A DNA stretch of 64,000 bases from Alnus glutinosa. Taxonomy: Eukaryota; Streptophyta; Magnoliopsida; Fagales; Betulaceae. Below the pieces are notes generated by a model, which saw nothing but the letters and a program-made list of their open reading frames with translations, did no database searches and was not told the DNA's origin. The stretch's first letter is position 1; the number at the start of each line of letters is the position of its first letter. A program made the translations under genes and the position numbers. Shown one piece after another: positions 32,505-43,709 of this stretch. The stretch is taken from contig NC_084896.1 in the NCBI RefSeq assembly GCF_958979055.1, forward strand, positions 24,864,501 to 24,928,500. The letters run 5' to 3'.

Positions 32505-33746
32505 ATGTCAAACCCGCTTCCACGCGATCTTTGGACTGAAATCCTGGTAAGCCTACCTGTGAAATCTCTTTTACGATTCCAATATGTTTGTAAATCATGG
32601 AAATCCTTGATCTCTACTCCTACATTTATTTCCATGCACACCCAACACAGTGAGAGCACCGGCAATTACACTCACATATTACGTTGGCTTAAATATAAAG
32701 ACATAGCGACGCCATACCGATTACTCCATATCGATCGTTCACTCAATGAGTTTCAAGAACTTGAATATCCTTTTAATTATTCATGTCATGGAGTCGTCCA
32801 TGATTGCAAGGGATTAGTACTTTTTATGACTGTCATCAAAGATGGGCTGGATGACAATCGTTTCGATCTCCTAACTCTATGGAACCCTGCAATTAGAATG
32901 TCTATGACTCTTCCTCGACCTCGCATTGATGTACCGGTGGGCAAATACTGTATTTACGGGTTCGGCTTTGATCATACAAGTAATGATTACAAGGTGCTGA
33001 GAATGGTCCATGATATTCATGCCCTGTTTTCACCTCAGGCGGAACTTTATAAACTTCGCACAGGCACTTGGGAGACTTTTACGGGTGCTGACGATTTTGG
33101 TAAGTATTATATATATCAGAAAAATTACCAAAATACTTACCAAAATGCTTTCTTGAATGGGGCGAGTCACTGGCTTGTAGTTCATATGACACCCGTCTCT
33201 CGTAAACGAATGGTTGTGTTGTTTGATATGTGTGATGAGCAACTCCGAGTGATGAAGCTTCCGGATCATCTTAGTATAGGCCGGTTTAAGGCTCTTCTTG
33301 GTGTTTCTGGTGGATTGCTTTCTTTAATGGAGTATAATGGGCGACAAGATGTTAATTTGAGCTGCAGCATTTGGTTGATGAAGGAACATGGCGTGGCAGA
33401 GTCGTGGACTAAACAGTTTACAATTGATTTAAAGGGTTGGTGCTTTGGGGAGATCTTCTGTTTTAGGAACGACGAAAAGATTTTGGCTTGGAATCGGAAA
33501 AATGCAAGAGAGTCGGTCTTATATGATCCCAAGACACATGGATTCATTAATATAGGAGGAATATTTAAAGCCAAGGATTATCTTCTTAGCAAGAATACTT
33601 TCGTCGAAAGTCTTGTTTTACTCGATAAAGTAAATTCTACGCCGATGTACCAGACTTGTTTAAGGAAAGGCCAGTGGTGCAGTGCGATTCAAAGAAAGGA
33701 AACAAAAGAAGATGAAGACATGCACGCGCGAGAGATCGAAGGCTAA
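32505..33746 (+). CDS. F-box protein, copy F (subfamily 2)
   Basis: Intronless gene for 413 residues; the ATG at 32505 matches the sister starts. The open frame upstream (33 codons) has no ATG. The F-box is at about 4-45, but residue 27 is Tyr where all sisters have Cys (FQYVCKSW). The FBA domain has WNPAIRMSMTLP, GFGFDHTSNDYKVLRMV, YKLRTGTWETFTGADDF, VVLFDMCDEQLRVMKLP and SWTKQFTIDL. The tail is TCLRKGQWC, then an acidic/basic end, EDEDMHAREIEG. A short tandem duplication encodes NYQNTYQN before AFLNGASHW. The region before FBA (EYPFNYSC) is shared with H only. Confidence 0.9.
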   Translation: MSNPLPRDLWTEILVSLPVKSLLRFQYVCKSWKSLISTPTFISMHTQHSESTGNYTHILRWLKYKDIATPYRLLHIDRSLNEFQELEYPFNYSCHGVVHDCKGLVLFMTVIKDGLDDNRFDLLTLWNPAIRMSMTLPRPRIDVPVGKYCIYGFGFDHTSNDYKVLRMVHDIHALFSPQAELYKLRTGTWETFTGADDFGKYYIYQKNYQNTYQNAFLNGASHWLVVHMTPVSRKRMVVLFDMCDEQLRVMKLPDHLSIGRFKALLGVSGGLLSLMEYNGRQDVNLSCSIWLMKEHGVAESWTKQFTIDLKGWCFGEIFCFRNDEKILAWNRKNARESVLYDPKTHGFINIGGIFKAKDYLLSKNTFVESLVLLDKVNSTPMYQTCLRKGQWCSAIQRKETKEDEDMHAREIEG

Positions 33747-33830
33747 GCAAAGCACAAGAGAATAGCTAAGAAGAAAAGGTTAGAAACATGATATATCTTA
33801 TTTATCACTTTATGAAATTATTTTTGGAAA

Positions 33831-34285
33831 AACTTTACTGATAATTTCTGATTTTTCATTACTTTTGAAAAAATATATCCAAACTTTAAAAAGTATCAAT
33901 TTAAGGTAAACATTTTTTAATTTTTTTTTTTAATTTCTACTTTCTGCTTGAATTTTTCGTTAAATTCTATCAAAATTTTCAAAATACTCCTGCATTTATT
34001 TTTTTAAAAAAAATAATAAAATTTTTCAAAGATTCATGCATTGGTATTTTTACAAATTCTGTTAAATTTCTTAACAACACGCTAAATCTTAGCAATTTTT
34101 TTCTCTTTTTTTTTTTTTCTAGAAAAATGAATGGTATTTTAGGAATTTGGACAGGACTAAACGGAAAATTTTATCGGATAGTTGAAATTAAAAAAATTGA
34201 AAGATGGATACTCTAAATTGACACTTTTTATAGTTTGGATTCATTTTTTCAAAAATGATGAAAAATCAGGAGTTATAAGTGAAGT
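33831..34285. mobile_element. MITE-alpha after copy F
   Basis: The same element and position as after copy E. Confidence 0.55.
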
Positions 34286-34374
34286 TTTTTTTTTAACCAA
34301 ATCTAAAGCAATAACTTATCATTGTCTTGTTGCTTATTGGTTTTTTGAAGTTCAAATAATTTTCCCATTGCTTG

Positions 34375-34469
34375 TCCCCAAGGGATAGTTCAATCGACGG
34401 GGGACCACGCCTCATGAAGCGGAGATCACTAGTTCGATTTTTCCTTCCCCTCTTGTGTGGACATGTTAG

Positions 34470-34511
<42 letters not shown>
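34375..34511 (+). mobile_element. SINE with 13-bp target duplication
   Basis: A body of about 95 bases starts tccccaagggatagttcaat, includes an RNA polymerase III B-box-like ctagttcgattttt, and ends ttgtgtggacatgtt. An A-run of about 40 follows. The target ttcccattgcttg is present on both sides (34362-34374 and 34512-34524), while sister units have it once. It is tRNA-derived in layout. The long A tail and perfect duplication point to a recent insertion. Confidence 0.85.
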
Positions 34512-34513
<2 letters not shown>

Positions 34514-34630
34514 CCCATTGCTTGAGCACGAGTTTTCATATCAACTGTTAACTTTAATATGCAATTTTTGTAATAAACTCTTTCTATTTGACTATTCTGT
34601 GTGGCCAGCCAGATAAGAACATATATAGAT

Positions 34631-34826
34631 ACTTTAGCAATCGGGTTACCATCTTTTACAATGTCAATCGTCCCAGCTGATTTCAGTTTTAAATCCTAAT
34701 AGAGCAAGGGAAATTTCCAACATACCCTCATTTTTTTTCTAAAAAAAAAATAGCCCAGTGGGTCACAGGTGACCTGTTGTGGGTCTGCTTATTTTGTGAG
34801 GTTAAGGGGTTTTTTTTTCGATCTTA

Positions 34827-34886
<60 letters not shown>

Positions 34887-35098
34887 TCAAAGTATTTTTG
34901 TAATTTTATAAACATAATAGGGATATTATGAGGATTTCATACATTAATCGTTAGATTTAAGGCTGAATTTGGATAAGAGCGTTGGCATTGCAAACTTTTG
35001 AAAGATGGTAATTAATCCCAAATTGACACATTTTAAAGTTTAAGGGTATAATTGCAAAAATGATGAAGAATTAAATGTAGTAAGTAAAGTTTTCCTAA
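34631..35098. mobile_element. MITE-beta after copy F
   Basis: The same family as at 27128-27598, with the left end shortened and a TA microsatellite (about 34837-34880) grown inside it. Confidence 0.55.
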
Positions 35099-35099
35099 T

Positions 35100-36145
35100 A
35101 ATTTTAATTTATACCCATTTGTGTATAACAACTATATTTAACAAATGCAATTCCTTAAGTAGTGAATAAATTGTAACAATAACCTCTTCAAATTTCATGT
35201 TGGCTATATTTTCAGGCTTTCCACTACCAAGGGTGACTGACAATTAACAATTAACAAATATGAAAGGAAAATGAACAAATGGAAGAGCAAGACCAACAAT
35301 ATGTATTTACTTTTCGCTACTTTAGTTTACTTGATTACCTTCTTTATTTTGATAAGGAAATATTGAAGTGTTCGCTTATTTTATGAAAGACGCATTTATC
35401 GTGTTAAACATTTTTAATATTTATTCCTTCATTCAAGTATTAGAAATTTATTTCATTAAACTTTTTTTTTTCCAAATATAAAATGCAAAACATCACAATG
35501 GGACGATTGTGAGTTCTTCACTTCTTTGAAGAAGAAGAGGAAGGGCATTTGGCTACATGTGACTTTTTCTCTTATTCTGGTTTAAGAAAGTTGGTTGTGT
35601 TGGCTGTGCATGTTTGGGTTTTTTATTGCGAGAATAGACTATCCTAATTTTCGATTTCATAATAGTATAATTTCAATTCAGTATCTAGTTAAGGTTTGGT
35701 ATATATAATCCACCTTTATTACTCTTTGTTTTTCATGCCGACATCAATTTCTTATAAATTTGATTGGACGGAATAAAGAGAATCACACGTACTAATTAAA
35801 AAATTATGTACTTTTAAATGTTAATGAATGCATAACAGTTGTCCCTTGATGCTCCATGATAAGGCACTGATATAAATTAACATGTTATAACTTCCTCGGG
35901 CCCTAGAATAAAAATTTAATGGAAAGAGAACCCATGGCCAAATCCATCAATCCAACTACCGAGCATCGCCATGTCAAGCATAATTAACATCAACAAATAT
36001 TTAACTTTTGGGCATCTTTTTAGAGCAATTCCTTCGATATTAGAACTTCTAGGACTCTGAGATCTCGTGGCCTATCGTCCAGGCCGATAGAATATAATTT
36101 TCGATCGAGAGAGACAATAGACAGAGATTGAGAGAAGGACCTACT

Positions 36146-36190
<45 letters not shown>

Positions 36191-38290
36191 CAATTGGAAA
36201 TTAAATCACATATGCAATTGAATACAAAAACAAATATGAAGCTGCTAAACGTGTGGTAGCTAGGAAGCCCATATAATAACATTCATAGCCAACCAAAATA
36301 AGCAAAGCTAACCTATCTGCTACCTGCAGTCTAGCTACCACTTCAAAGCAAAATTTATCAAACTAATCCAACTACCAAGTCCTGCGGAACTTATTGAATA
36401 TCAAAATCACCCTTTAATTAAGGATACTTCAGGTTATTGTTTTCAAATTCTAATGGAAGATAATGAGTTCCTCAATGTTCATATATAATTAATGGTGATA
36501 TCAGATATAAAAGTAATTAATGTAATATGGGACAGCGAAAGAAAGTGACACCCATGCACTTTTAGGACCCTGTACGTTATAAGATGTAACTTGTAATAAT
36601 TCCTCTCACATCAACCAACCATTTTCCTAAATTCTGTTTTTCAGGATCCCTTCTATACTAAACCATGATTGTTGATCGAACCCATATATGAACTATTCCA
36701 CTGTTATTCTTCACTTTATAAATGTCTCATGATAAATCTTCTTCACCGGTCAGTAAAAATCATACTAAAGAAATTAAAAGGTTAAACACTCGTTATGACT
36801 TTATTTTTACCACACTTCGGTTTCAATTCCTATCTATAGTTTTGGTAGTTTGGGAGGCCATCCATCCGGAAAAAAAGTAGTAGTTTAGGAGGTTAGATTG
36901 TACTTTTCCCAAAAAAATTGACACGTAGTCATATGGCATATTAAAAACAAAAAAACTCATTAAAAATTGAAAAAATCATAAATTTATCAGAATTTTCGGA
37001 TTAAGAATAATTCTACACTAATGAACTATCAAAATCCTAACAATTATTTCTGAAATAAATATGCGCGATCGATCAATGCAATAAGAAGCAATGATCGAAT
37101 TAAGAAAAATTGAGATATATATATGTTGAAGTGGCAAAATCTTAACCTCTTAAATTAAAAATAATGGTTGAAATTTGATGCAAAATTTACTAAATTAAAT
37201 CATGTATTGAACTTGTAATAGGACATGCAAATTGAAACTTGCATGTGGAATTGACTGTGAAAGGTAACACAAATTCAATGACAAGGTAATGATCAAATGT
37301 GATCAAATTAAGTACGTACAAGTATCCAAACGATCTAATGAGTGAACAAAGAAAGATAAACATCATAAAAAACAAAGACCACGAGAAATCAAATGCGTGT
37401 TGCAGAGAGAGATAATGGGGGGAGGATCGGAAGCTAGCGAATTTGTTTGTTGGAAATATTAGCCTACTCCTGGATGCTATCAAATTAAGAAGTAACACCA
37501 AAAGTTCTGATTTTCTGTAGAGACGAAAAAATGAGAATGCAGTGACCCGTTATATATATATATATGAAGAACTCTTAATTAACTGCTTCAGAGATTTCAT
37601 GAAATAATCAAAACCCCTTAACTTGACAAACCCCATCCTTTGACCATGGAGCTCACTCATTCTAGCTGCCACCTGTCAACAGAAGTCAAAGTACATTCAT
37701 TCCTTACACAAGGAATATTATATATAAAGAGGCACAGAAAGACCATAAATTAACTTGAGGTTGATGTATTTCATTGATTCAGAGGTCTCCTATATATATG
37801 GCTAATAAATACTGTTCCGGTTACGGAGCCTAATCCTACTTGTTTTCTGCTGAAGTGAAGATATCCCAATTAAGCTCACATCCAAAGAGGGACAAAGTGA
37901 AGTAGGAATATCAGAGGTCAAACTATTCAATGTAAATAAAAGATCTCTGTCGCAATTAAAACACATGGAAAGATGCCAGTCAAAGCGTTTGATCAAACAA
38001 GAAATATTATTGCTGCTTCTGTCTTCATAACTAATCCAACATAAGGCTGAATTTTCGTAATTTCAATTCGTATCTCTCAATTCGTATCTCTTGCTTACGG
38101 CTAAAAACGAAAATAGTATTTTCGTCCAAAACCTTTCTATAAAATTAACGAAAGTCCACGTCAATCCAATAAAAAATTAACATGTGGTCATATGCCATAC
38201 TAAAAATTAAACATGCATATATACTCATTAAAATTTGAAAAAACCATAAATATATATGTTCGATAGATGCAATCAAAAGCAATGAATTAA
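35100..38290. repeat. Unit spacer between F and G
   Basis: Holds the conserved unit spacer (to about 36130), an A-run at 36148-36187, the empty sites of elements inserted at 42521, 43231 and 43525, a shortened third copy of the exon-like fragment (about 37640-37675), and a dispersed repeat at 38040-38220. I see no gene. Confidence 0.5.
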
Positions 38291-38310
38291 GAAAAATTGA
38301 GATATATATG

Positions 38311-38620
38311 GTAACCCCAAGGGGTTGGCTTGGTGGTCAAATGCTCAAGGCTTCTAGCTAGGGTCTGATACCCGTGATGTTGCAAGTTCGAGACCCACAA
38401 GGAGCAAACTGCCTCTTAGGGCTAGCTACCTTAGGTAAAAAGCCTGTGACTCAACACCCCGTACTTTGAGTGGCCAGGGTACTGTACTGGAGATTAGTCT
38501 AGGTTCTTTATGGACCTCTACACACGGACAGTCTACTACTGTGTGTGGAACAACTCGACCAGTGGTATCGTCGACAAATGAGCCATCTAGGATACCCTAA
38601 TAAAAATAAAAAATAAAAAA
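38311..38620 (+). mobile_element. Longer tRNA-derived SINE
   Basis: It starts gtaaccccaaggggttggc, with an A-box-like ggcttggtggtcaaatg and a B-box-like gcaagttcgagaccc, then a body of about 220 bases, and ends in an A-rich tail (taaaaataaaaaataaaa). The flanks share aaaaattgaga, while sister units have it once before gatatgttgaagtg. It lies about 650 bases before copy G. Confidence 0.75.
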
Positions 38621-38689
38621 AAATTGAGAAATGTTAAAGTACCAAAATCTTAACCTCTTAATTTAAAAAATTGACACGAACAACCTGCG

Positions 38690-38966
38690 GCGTGAATCAG
38701 TTTTATTTCTCACTTCCATAACATACGTGGTCGTGGTCCCACCCCTTCTTTACTTTTCTCATTAGGTTTGGGGTTTTGCTTTTAACCGACTTAAAAGCTT
38801 CTATATATATAAAAAGAAAATAAATAAAGTAAAGAAAACCTGGGTTTTTCTTGGGGTTTGGGTTTGCCGCACAAATTGCCTTTGGGTTTTTCTTTCTTCT
38901 TCCTCCTGATCGAGTTCGATCTTTCGTCTTCTCTAAGCCGCGAAGAGGAGAAATTCATGTACAACG
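38690..38966 (+). promoter_or_regulatory. Promoter and leader of copy G
   Basis: ABRE-like ACGTGG at 38725-38730, DRE core ACCGAC at 38785-38790, TATATATATAAAAAG at 38802. The leader contains an extra ATG at 38957 that opens a 14-codon frame ending in TGA beyond the true start and overlapping it in another frame. The sisters have a cacagagatc stretch there instead. Confidence 0.6.
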
Positions 38967-40223
38967 ATGTCAAACCGGCTTCCACGCGATCTTTGGACTG
39001 AAATCCTGGTAAGCCTACCCGTGAAATCTCTTTTACGATTCCAATGTGTTTGTAAATCATGGAAATCCTTGATCTCTACTCCTACGTTTATTTCCATGCA
39101 CACCCAACACAGTGAGAGCACCGGCAATTACGCTCACATATTATGTTGGCAGCTTAGATTCAAAGACAGAGCGACGCCATACCGATTACTCCATATCGAT
39201 CGTTCATTCAATGAGTTTCAAGAACTTGAATATCCATGCCAAATGAGACGTCATGGAGTCATCCATGATTGCAAGGGATTAATACTTTTTACGACTGTCA
39301 TCAGAGATGGGCAGGATGACAATCGTTTCGATCTCCTAACTCTATGGAACCCTGCAATTAGAATGTCTATGACTCTTCCTCGACCTCGCATTGATGTGCC
39401 GAAGGGCAAACACTGTATTCACGGGTTCGGCTTTGATCATACAAGTAATGATTACAAGGTGCTGAGAATGGTCCAAGATAGTTACAGGTTGTTTCCAGTA
39501 CTTCAGGTGGAAATTTATAGACTCCACACAGGTGCTTGGGAGACTTTTCCGGGTGCTGACGATTTTCTGTATCGTATAGCTCCAACTTGGCAGGCTTTCG
39601 TGAATGGGGCAAGTCATTGGTTTGGATATCTTAAAAGAAAGCATATGTTATCCGACGTCTCTTCTAAACCAGTTGTTGTGTTGTTTGATATGTGTGATGA
39701 GCAACTTCGAGTGATGAAGCTTCCAGATAATTTTAAAGGCTGGGTTAAGAATCTTCTTGGTGTTTCTGGTGGATTGCTTTCTTTAATGGAGTATAACGAC
39801 AGACGACAAGATGTTAATTTGAGCTGCAGCATTTGGTTGATGAAAGAATATGGCGTGGCAGAGTCGTGGACTAAACAGTTTACAATTGATTTAAAGGGAT
39901 GGCGCTTTGGGGAGATCTTCTGTTTTAGGAACAACGAAAAGATTTTGGCTTGGAATCGAGAAAATGGAAGAGAGTCGGTCTTATATGATCCCAAGACACA
40001 TAGATTCATTAATATAGGAGGAGGCCTAGGAATTAAAGCCAAGGATTATCTTCTTAGCAAGAGTACTTTGGTCGAAAGTCTTGTTTTACTCGATAAAGAA
40101 AATTCTAAGCAGATGTGCCAGACTTGTTTAAGAAAGTGCCAGTTGTGCGACTCAAATAAAGAAAAGAAGATGAAGATATGCACGCGCGAGAGAAGGCTAA
40201 GCAAAGCACAAGAGAATAGCTAA
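38967..40223 (+). CDS. F-box protein, copy G (subfamily 2)
   Basis: Intronless gene for 418 residues. The F-box is at about 4-45 (LPRDLWTEILVSLPVK, FQCVCKSWKSLIST). The FBA domain has WNPAIRMSMTLP, GFGFDHTSNDYKVLRMV, FPGADDFLYRIAP, GASHWFGYLKRKHML, VVVLFDMCDEQLRVMKLP and SWTKQFTIDL. The tail is Cys-rich and basic (MCQTCLRKCQLCDSNKEKK, then RERRLSKAQENS). The middle of the FBA domain (LFPVLQVE to the YLKR segment) is shared with copy I and not with its neighbours F and H, as segment exchange would produce. A predicted SCF substrate receptor; the overlapping upstream frame may lower its translation. Confidence 0.92.
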   Translation: MSNRLPRDLWTEILVSLPVKSLLRFQCVCKSWKSLISTPTFISMHTQHSESTGNYAHILCWQLRFKDRATPYRLLHIDRSFNEFQELEYPCQMRRHGVIHDCKGLILFTTVIRDGQDDNRFDLLTLWNPAIRMSMTLPRPRIDVPKGKHCIHGFGFDHTSNDYKVLRMVQDSYRLFPVLQVEIYRLHTGAWETFPGADDFLYRIAPTWQAFVNGASHWFGYLKRKHMLSDVSSKPVVVLFDMCDEQLRVMKLPDNFKGWVKNLLGVSGGLLSLMEYNDRRQDVNLSCSIWLMKEYGVAESWTKQFTIDLKGWRFGEIFCFRNNEKILAWNRENGRESVLYDPKTHRFINIGGGLGIKAKDYLLSKSTLVESLVLLDKENSKQMCQTCLRKCQLCDSNKEKKMKICTRERRLSKAQENS

Positions 40224-40280
40224 GAAGAAAAGGTTAGAAACAGATATCTCTTATTTATCACTTTATGAAAAAAAAAATTT

Positions 40281-40756
40281 GGGAAAAACTTCACTTATTA
40301 TCTCTTATTTATCATCGCTTTAAAAAAAATGTATCCAAACTTTTAAAGTGTCAATTTAGGATATACATCTTTCAATTTTTTTCAATTTCAACATTCCGTT
40401 TGAATTTTTCGTTAAATTCTATTAAAATTTCCAAAATATCCATGTATTTTTTTTTTAAAAAAAAAAAATTATAAAAATTTTCAAAGATTCATGCACTGGT
40501 ATTTTTGCAAATTCTGTTAAACTCCTTATCAACACGCTAAATCTTAGCAATTTTTTTCTCTTTTTTTTTTTTTTCCTAAAAAAATGAATGGTATTTTGAA
40601 AATTTTGACAAGACTTAACGAAAAATTCTATAGAATGGTTGAAATAAATAAAAAAAAAAAAAATTAAAAGATGGATACTCTAAATTGACACTTTTTAAAG
40701 TTTGAATTCATTTTTTTAAAAATGATGAAAAATTAGGAATTATAAGTGAAATTTTC
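40281..40756. mobile_element. MITE-alpha after copy G
   Basis: The same family and position as after E and F. Confidence 0.55.
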
Positions 40757-40758
40757 TA

Positions 40759-40792
<34 letters not shown>

Positions 40793-40980
40793 AAACCAAA
40801 TCTAAAGCAATAACTTATCATTGTCTTGTTGCTTATTGGTTTTTTGAAGTTCATATAATTTTCCCATTGCCTGAGCGTTTTCATATCAATCGTTAATATT
40901 AATATGCAATTTTTGTAATAAACTCTTTCTATTTGACTATTCTGTGTGGCCAGCCAGATAAAGTGTGTGTATATATATAA

Positions 40981-41485
40981 TTTTGAGAAAACTTAACTTA
41001 TCAAATCTGATCTTTTATTACTTTAGCAATTATATCTTTTAACGGGTTACTATCTTTTGCAATGTCAACTCTCCCGACTGATTTCAGCTTTAAATCATAA
41101 TAGAGCAAGTGAAATTTCTGACATACCCCCATTTTTTTTATATATATATAAAAAAAAAAATAAAAAATAAAAAAATAAAAAAAAAGCCCAATGGGTCATA
41201 GGTGATCCACCCGTTGTGGGTCTGCTTATTTTGTGAGGTTAAGGGGTTTTTGAAAAAAAAAAATATTAAATCATTGTATTTTTGTAATTTTATAAACATC
41301 TTAGGGGCATTATGGGGATTTCATACATCAATCGTTAGATTTAATGTTGAATTTGGATGGGAGCGTTGACATTTCAAACTTTTGAAAGATGGTAATTAAC
41401 CCTAAATTGACACGTTTTAAAGTTTAAGAGTATAATTGTAAAAATGATGAAAGATTAGGTGTAGTAAGTAAAGTTTTCCTAATAA
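40981..41485. mobile_element. MITE-beta after copy G
   Basis: The same family as at 27128-27598, with A-runs expanded at its centre. Confidence 0.55.
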
Positions 41486-42520
41486 TTTTAATTTATACCC
41501 ATTTGTGTATAACAACTATATTTAACAAATTCAATTCCTTGAGTGGTGAATAAATTGTAACAATAACCTCTTCAAATTTCATGTTGGCTACATTTTCAGG
41601 CTTTCCACTGCCAAGGGTGACTGACAATATTTAACAATTAACAAATATGAAAGGAAGATGAACAGATGGAAGAGCAAGACCAACAATATGAATTTACTTT
41701 TCACTGCTTTAGTTTACTTGATTACCTTCTTTATTTTGATAAGATAATATTGAAGTGTTTGCTTATTTTATGAAAGACGCATTTACTGTGTTAAACATTT
41801 TTAATATTTATTCCTTCATTCATGTATTAGAAATTAATTTCATTAAACTTTTTTTTTTCCAAATATAAAATGCAATACATCACAATGGGACGATTGTGAG
41901 TTCTTCACTTCTTTGAAGAAGAATAGGAAGGGCATTTGGCTACATGTAACTTTTAATTTTCTCTTATTCTGGTTTAAGAAAGTTGGTTGTTTGGCTGTGT
42001 ATGTTTGGAAATTTTTAATGCGAGAATAGGCTATCATAATTTCGGTTTCAGAATAGTATAATTTCAATTTAGTATATAGTTAGGGTTTGGTATAATTTAC
42101 CTTTGTTACTCTTTATTTTTCATGCATACATCAATTTTTTATATATTTGATCGGACGAAATAATTAAAGAGAATCACACGTGTTAATTAAAAAATTATGT
42201 ACTTTCAAATGTTAATGAATGCATAACAGTTTTATAAACGAAATCTCGAACCAATTTCAAGAAAATTGTTGTCCCTTGATGCTCCATATATGATAAGGCA
42301 CTGATATAAATTAACATGTTATAACTTCCTCGGGCCTTAGAAAAAAAATTAATGAAGAGAGAATCCATATATATGGCCAAATCCATCAATCCAAGTACCG
42401 AGCATCACCATATATGTCAAGTATAATTAACATCAACAAGTATTTAACTTTTGGGCATCTTTTTAGAGCAATTCCTTCGATATTAGAGCTTCTAGGACTC
42501 TGAGAACTCATGGCCTATCG

Positions 42521-42725
42521 GAATTAAGATCCCCTCAAATTCTTTGTCCGAATTTGATAGAATTCGAGCAGGTAGTTGTGAGTGAGCATTTATGAGACCC
42601 ACCTGACCAAATAAAAGTTGGGCTGCCCAACTGCTTATCCGGTCAGGTGAATCTCATAAATGCTTACTCACAACTTGCCCGAATTGTATCAAATTCGGGC
42701 AAAGAATTTGAGGGGATCCTGATCC
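42521..42725. mobile_element. 205-bp Mutator-type MITE with 9-bp duplication
   Basis: Inverted ends of about 40 bp: GATCCCCTCAAATTCTTTG occurs near both termini in opposite sense. GGCCTATCG is present at 42512-42520 and 42726-42734. The empty site, with a single ggcctatcg, is seen near 36070 and in the other units. The interior is a large hairpin. No coding capacity. Confidence 0.9.
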
Positions 42726-43230
42726 GGCCTATCGTCCAGGCCGATAGAATTTTCGATCGAGAGAGACAATAGACAGAGATTGAGAGAGAAAAAATAATAT
42801 GCAATTGGAAATCACATATGCAATTGAATACAAAACCATAAAAACAACTACTTAATTTCTTTTTGAAGAGAAGTCTGTGGCGGACAAGTAAGCTTAACAA
42901 AAACATAAAAGTATAATAAAAAATTAAAATTTAAGGATACAATTTGAAAGAGAAGTTAATTGTTCAGTTTTGGCTTTTCTATTTGCTAGTTCAATTTTGC
43001 GCCGCTCTTTTCATTTAGAAAACTCACTTTAAAAAAAAAAATACAAAAAAATTAATGCCAAGGAAGCAAGCATGCCTTATGTTCCTCTATCAAACAACAA
43101 TTAATAGCTCTAAAAGACTACACAAAACAACAAAGACAAAGCCAACTGTAACTTTCAATCCACAAATAGAAGATCCAGATCTAGGACTATTTGATTGTGT
43201 CGGGCCTGTCAACAAATATGAAGCTGCTAA

Positions 43231-43449
43231 CACTACAAAAAACTCTACAATTTGACGCGTGTCTACAATATCGGTTATTGTAGACACCCGTCCAACTAGC
43301 CACATGTCTTTCTAACAACGTGGCTAGTGGTATAAACCCCTTAATTGGTCGCGTGTATAAAATACATGTGTCCATCTAGACACATATATTATTACACGTG
43401 TTCAGATAGACGCGTGTAATAATACACGTGTCCGATTGGACGCGTGTAA
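43231..43449. mobile_element. CACTA-like 5' end with GACGCGTGT repeats
   Basis: It starts exactly with CACTACAAAAAACTC and is packed with direct and inverted GACGCGTGT and ACACGTGTC words. The matching GTAGTG end is missing, so it is a truncated or unusual short form. The uninterrupted sequence (gctgctaaacgtgtggtag) is at about 36240, and a variant is near 30140. Confidence 0.6.
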
Positions 43450-43524
43450 AAACATGTGGTAGGAAGCACATATAATAACATTCATATGCTCATAGCCAAC
43501 CAAAATAAGCAAAGCTAACCTATC

Positions 43525-43706
43525 GAGTAATGCTACACGTCATACTCATGTCCTTTTTGTGTCCCTCTAAAAATGAGGTGGCTTTTAAAATCACCATTGA
43601 GCTTGTGATTGATCAAAATTGAATTTTGATCACATGGTGATTTTAAAAGCCACCTCATTTTTAGAGGGACACAAGATAGACATGGGTATGACGTTTAGAA
43701 TTACTC
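43525..43706. mobile_element. 182-bp MITE
   Basis: The ends GAGTAATGCTACACGTCATA and (inverse) GAGTAATTCTAAACGTCATA form inverted repeats. The interior mirrors itself around gatcaaaattgaattttgatc. ATC flanks both sides, and the empty site aacctatctgctacc is at about 36310. Confidence 0.8.
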
Positions 43707-43709
43707 ATC

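Noticed and set aside
34375-34470. tRNA gene
   Set aside because: A B-box-like word is present, but there is no cloverleaf, and the A tail with target duplication marks it as a SINE.
39614-40042. Long minus-strand frames opposite the F-box genes (also 45980-46384, 50474-50986, 33266-33574)
   Set aside because: They recur opposite the same FBA codons in each copy and shift with the sense gene; they are shadows of its codon use, without any recognisable protein.
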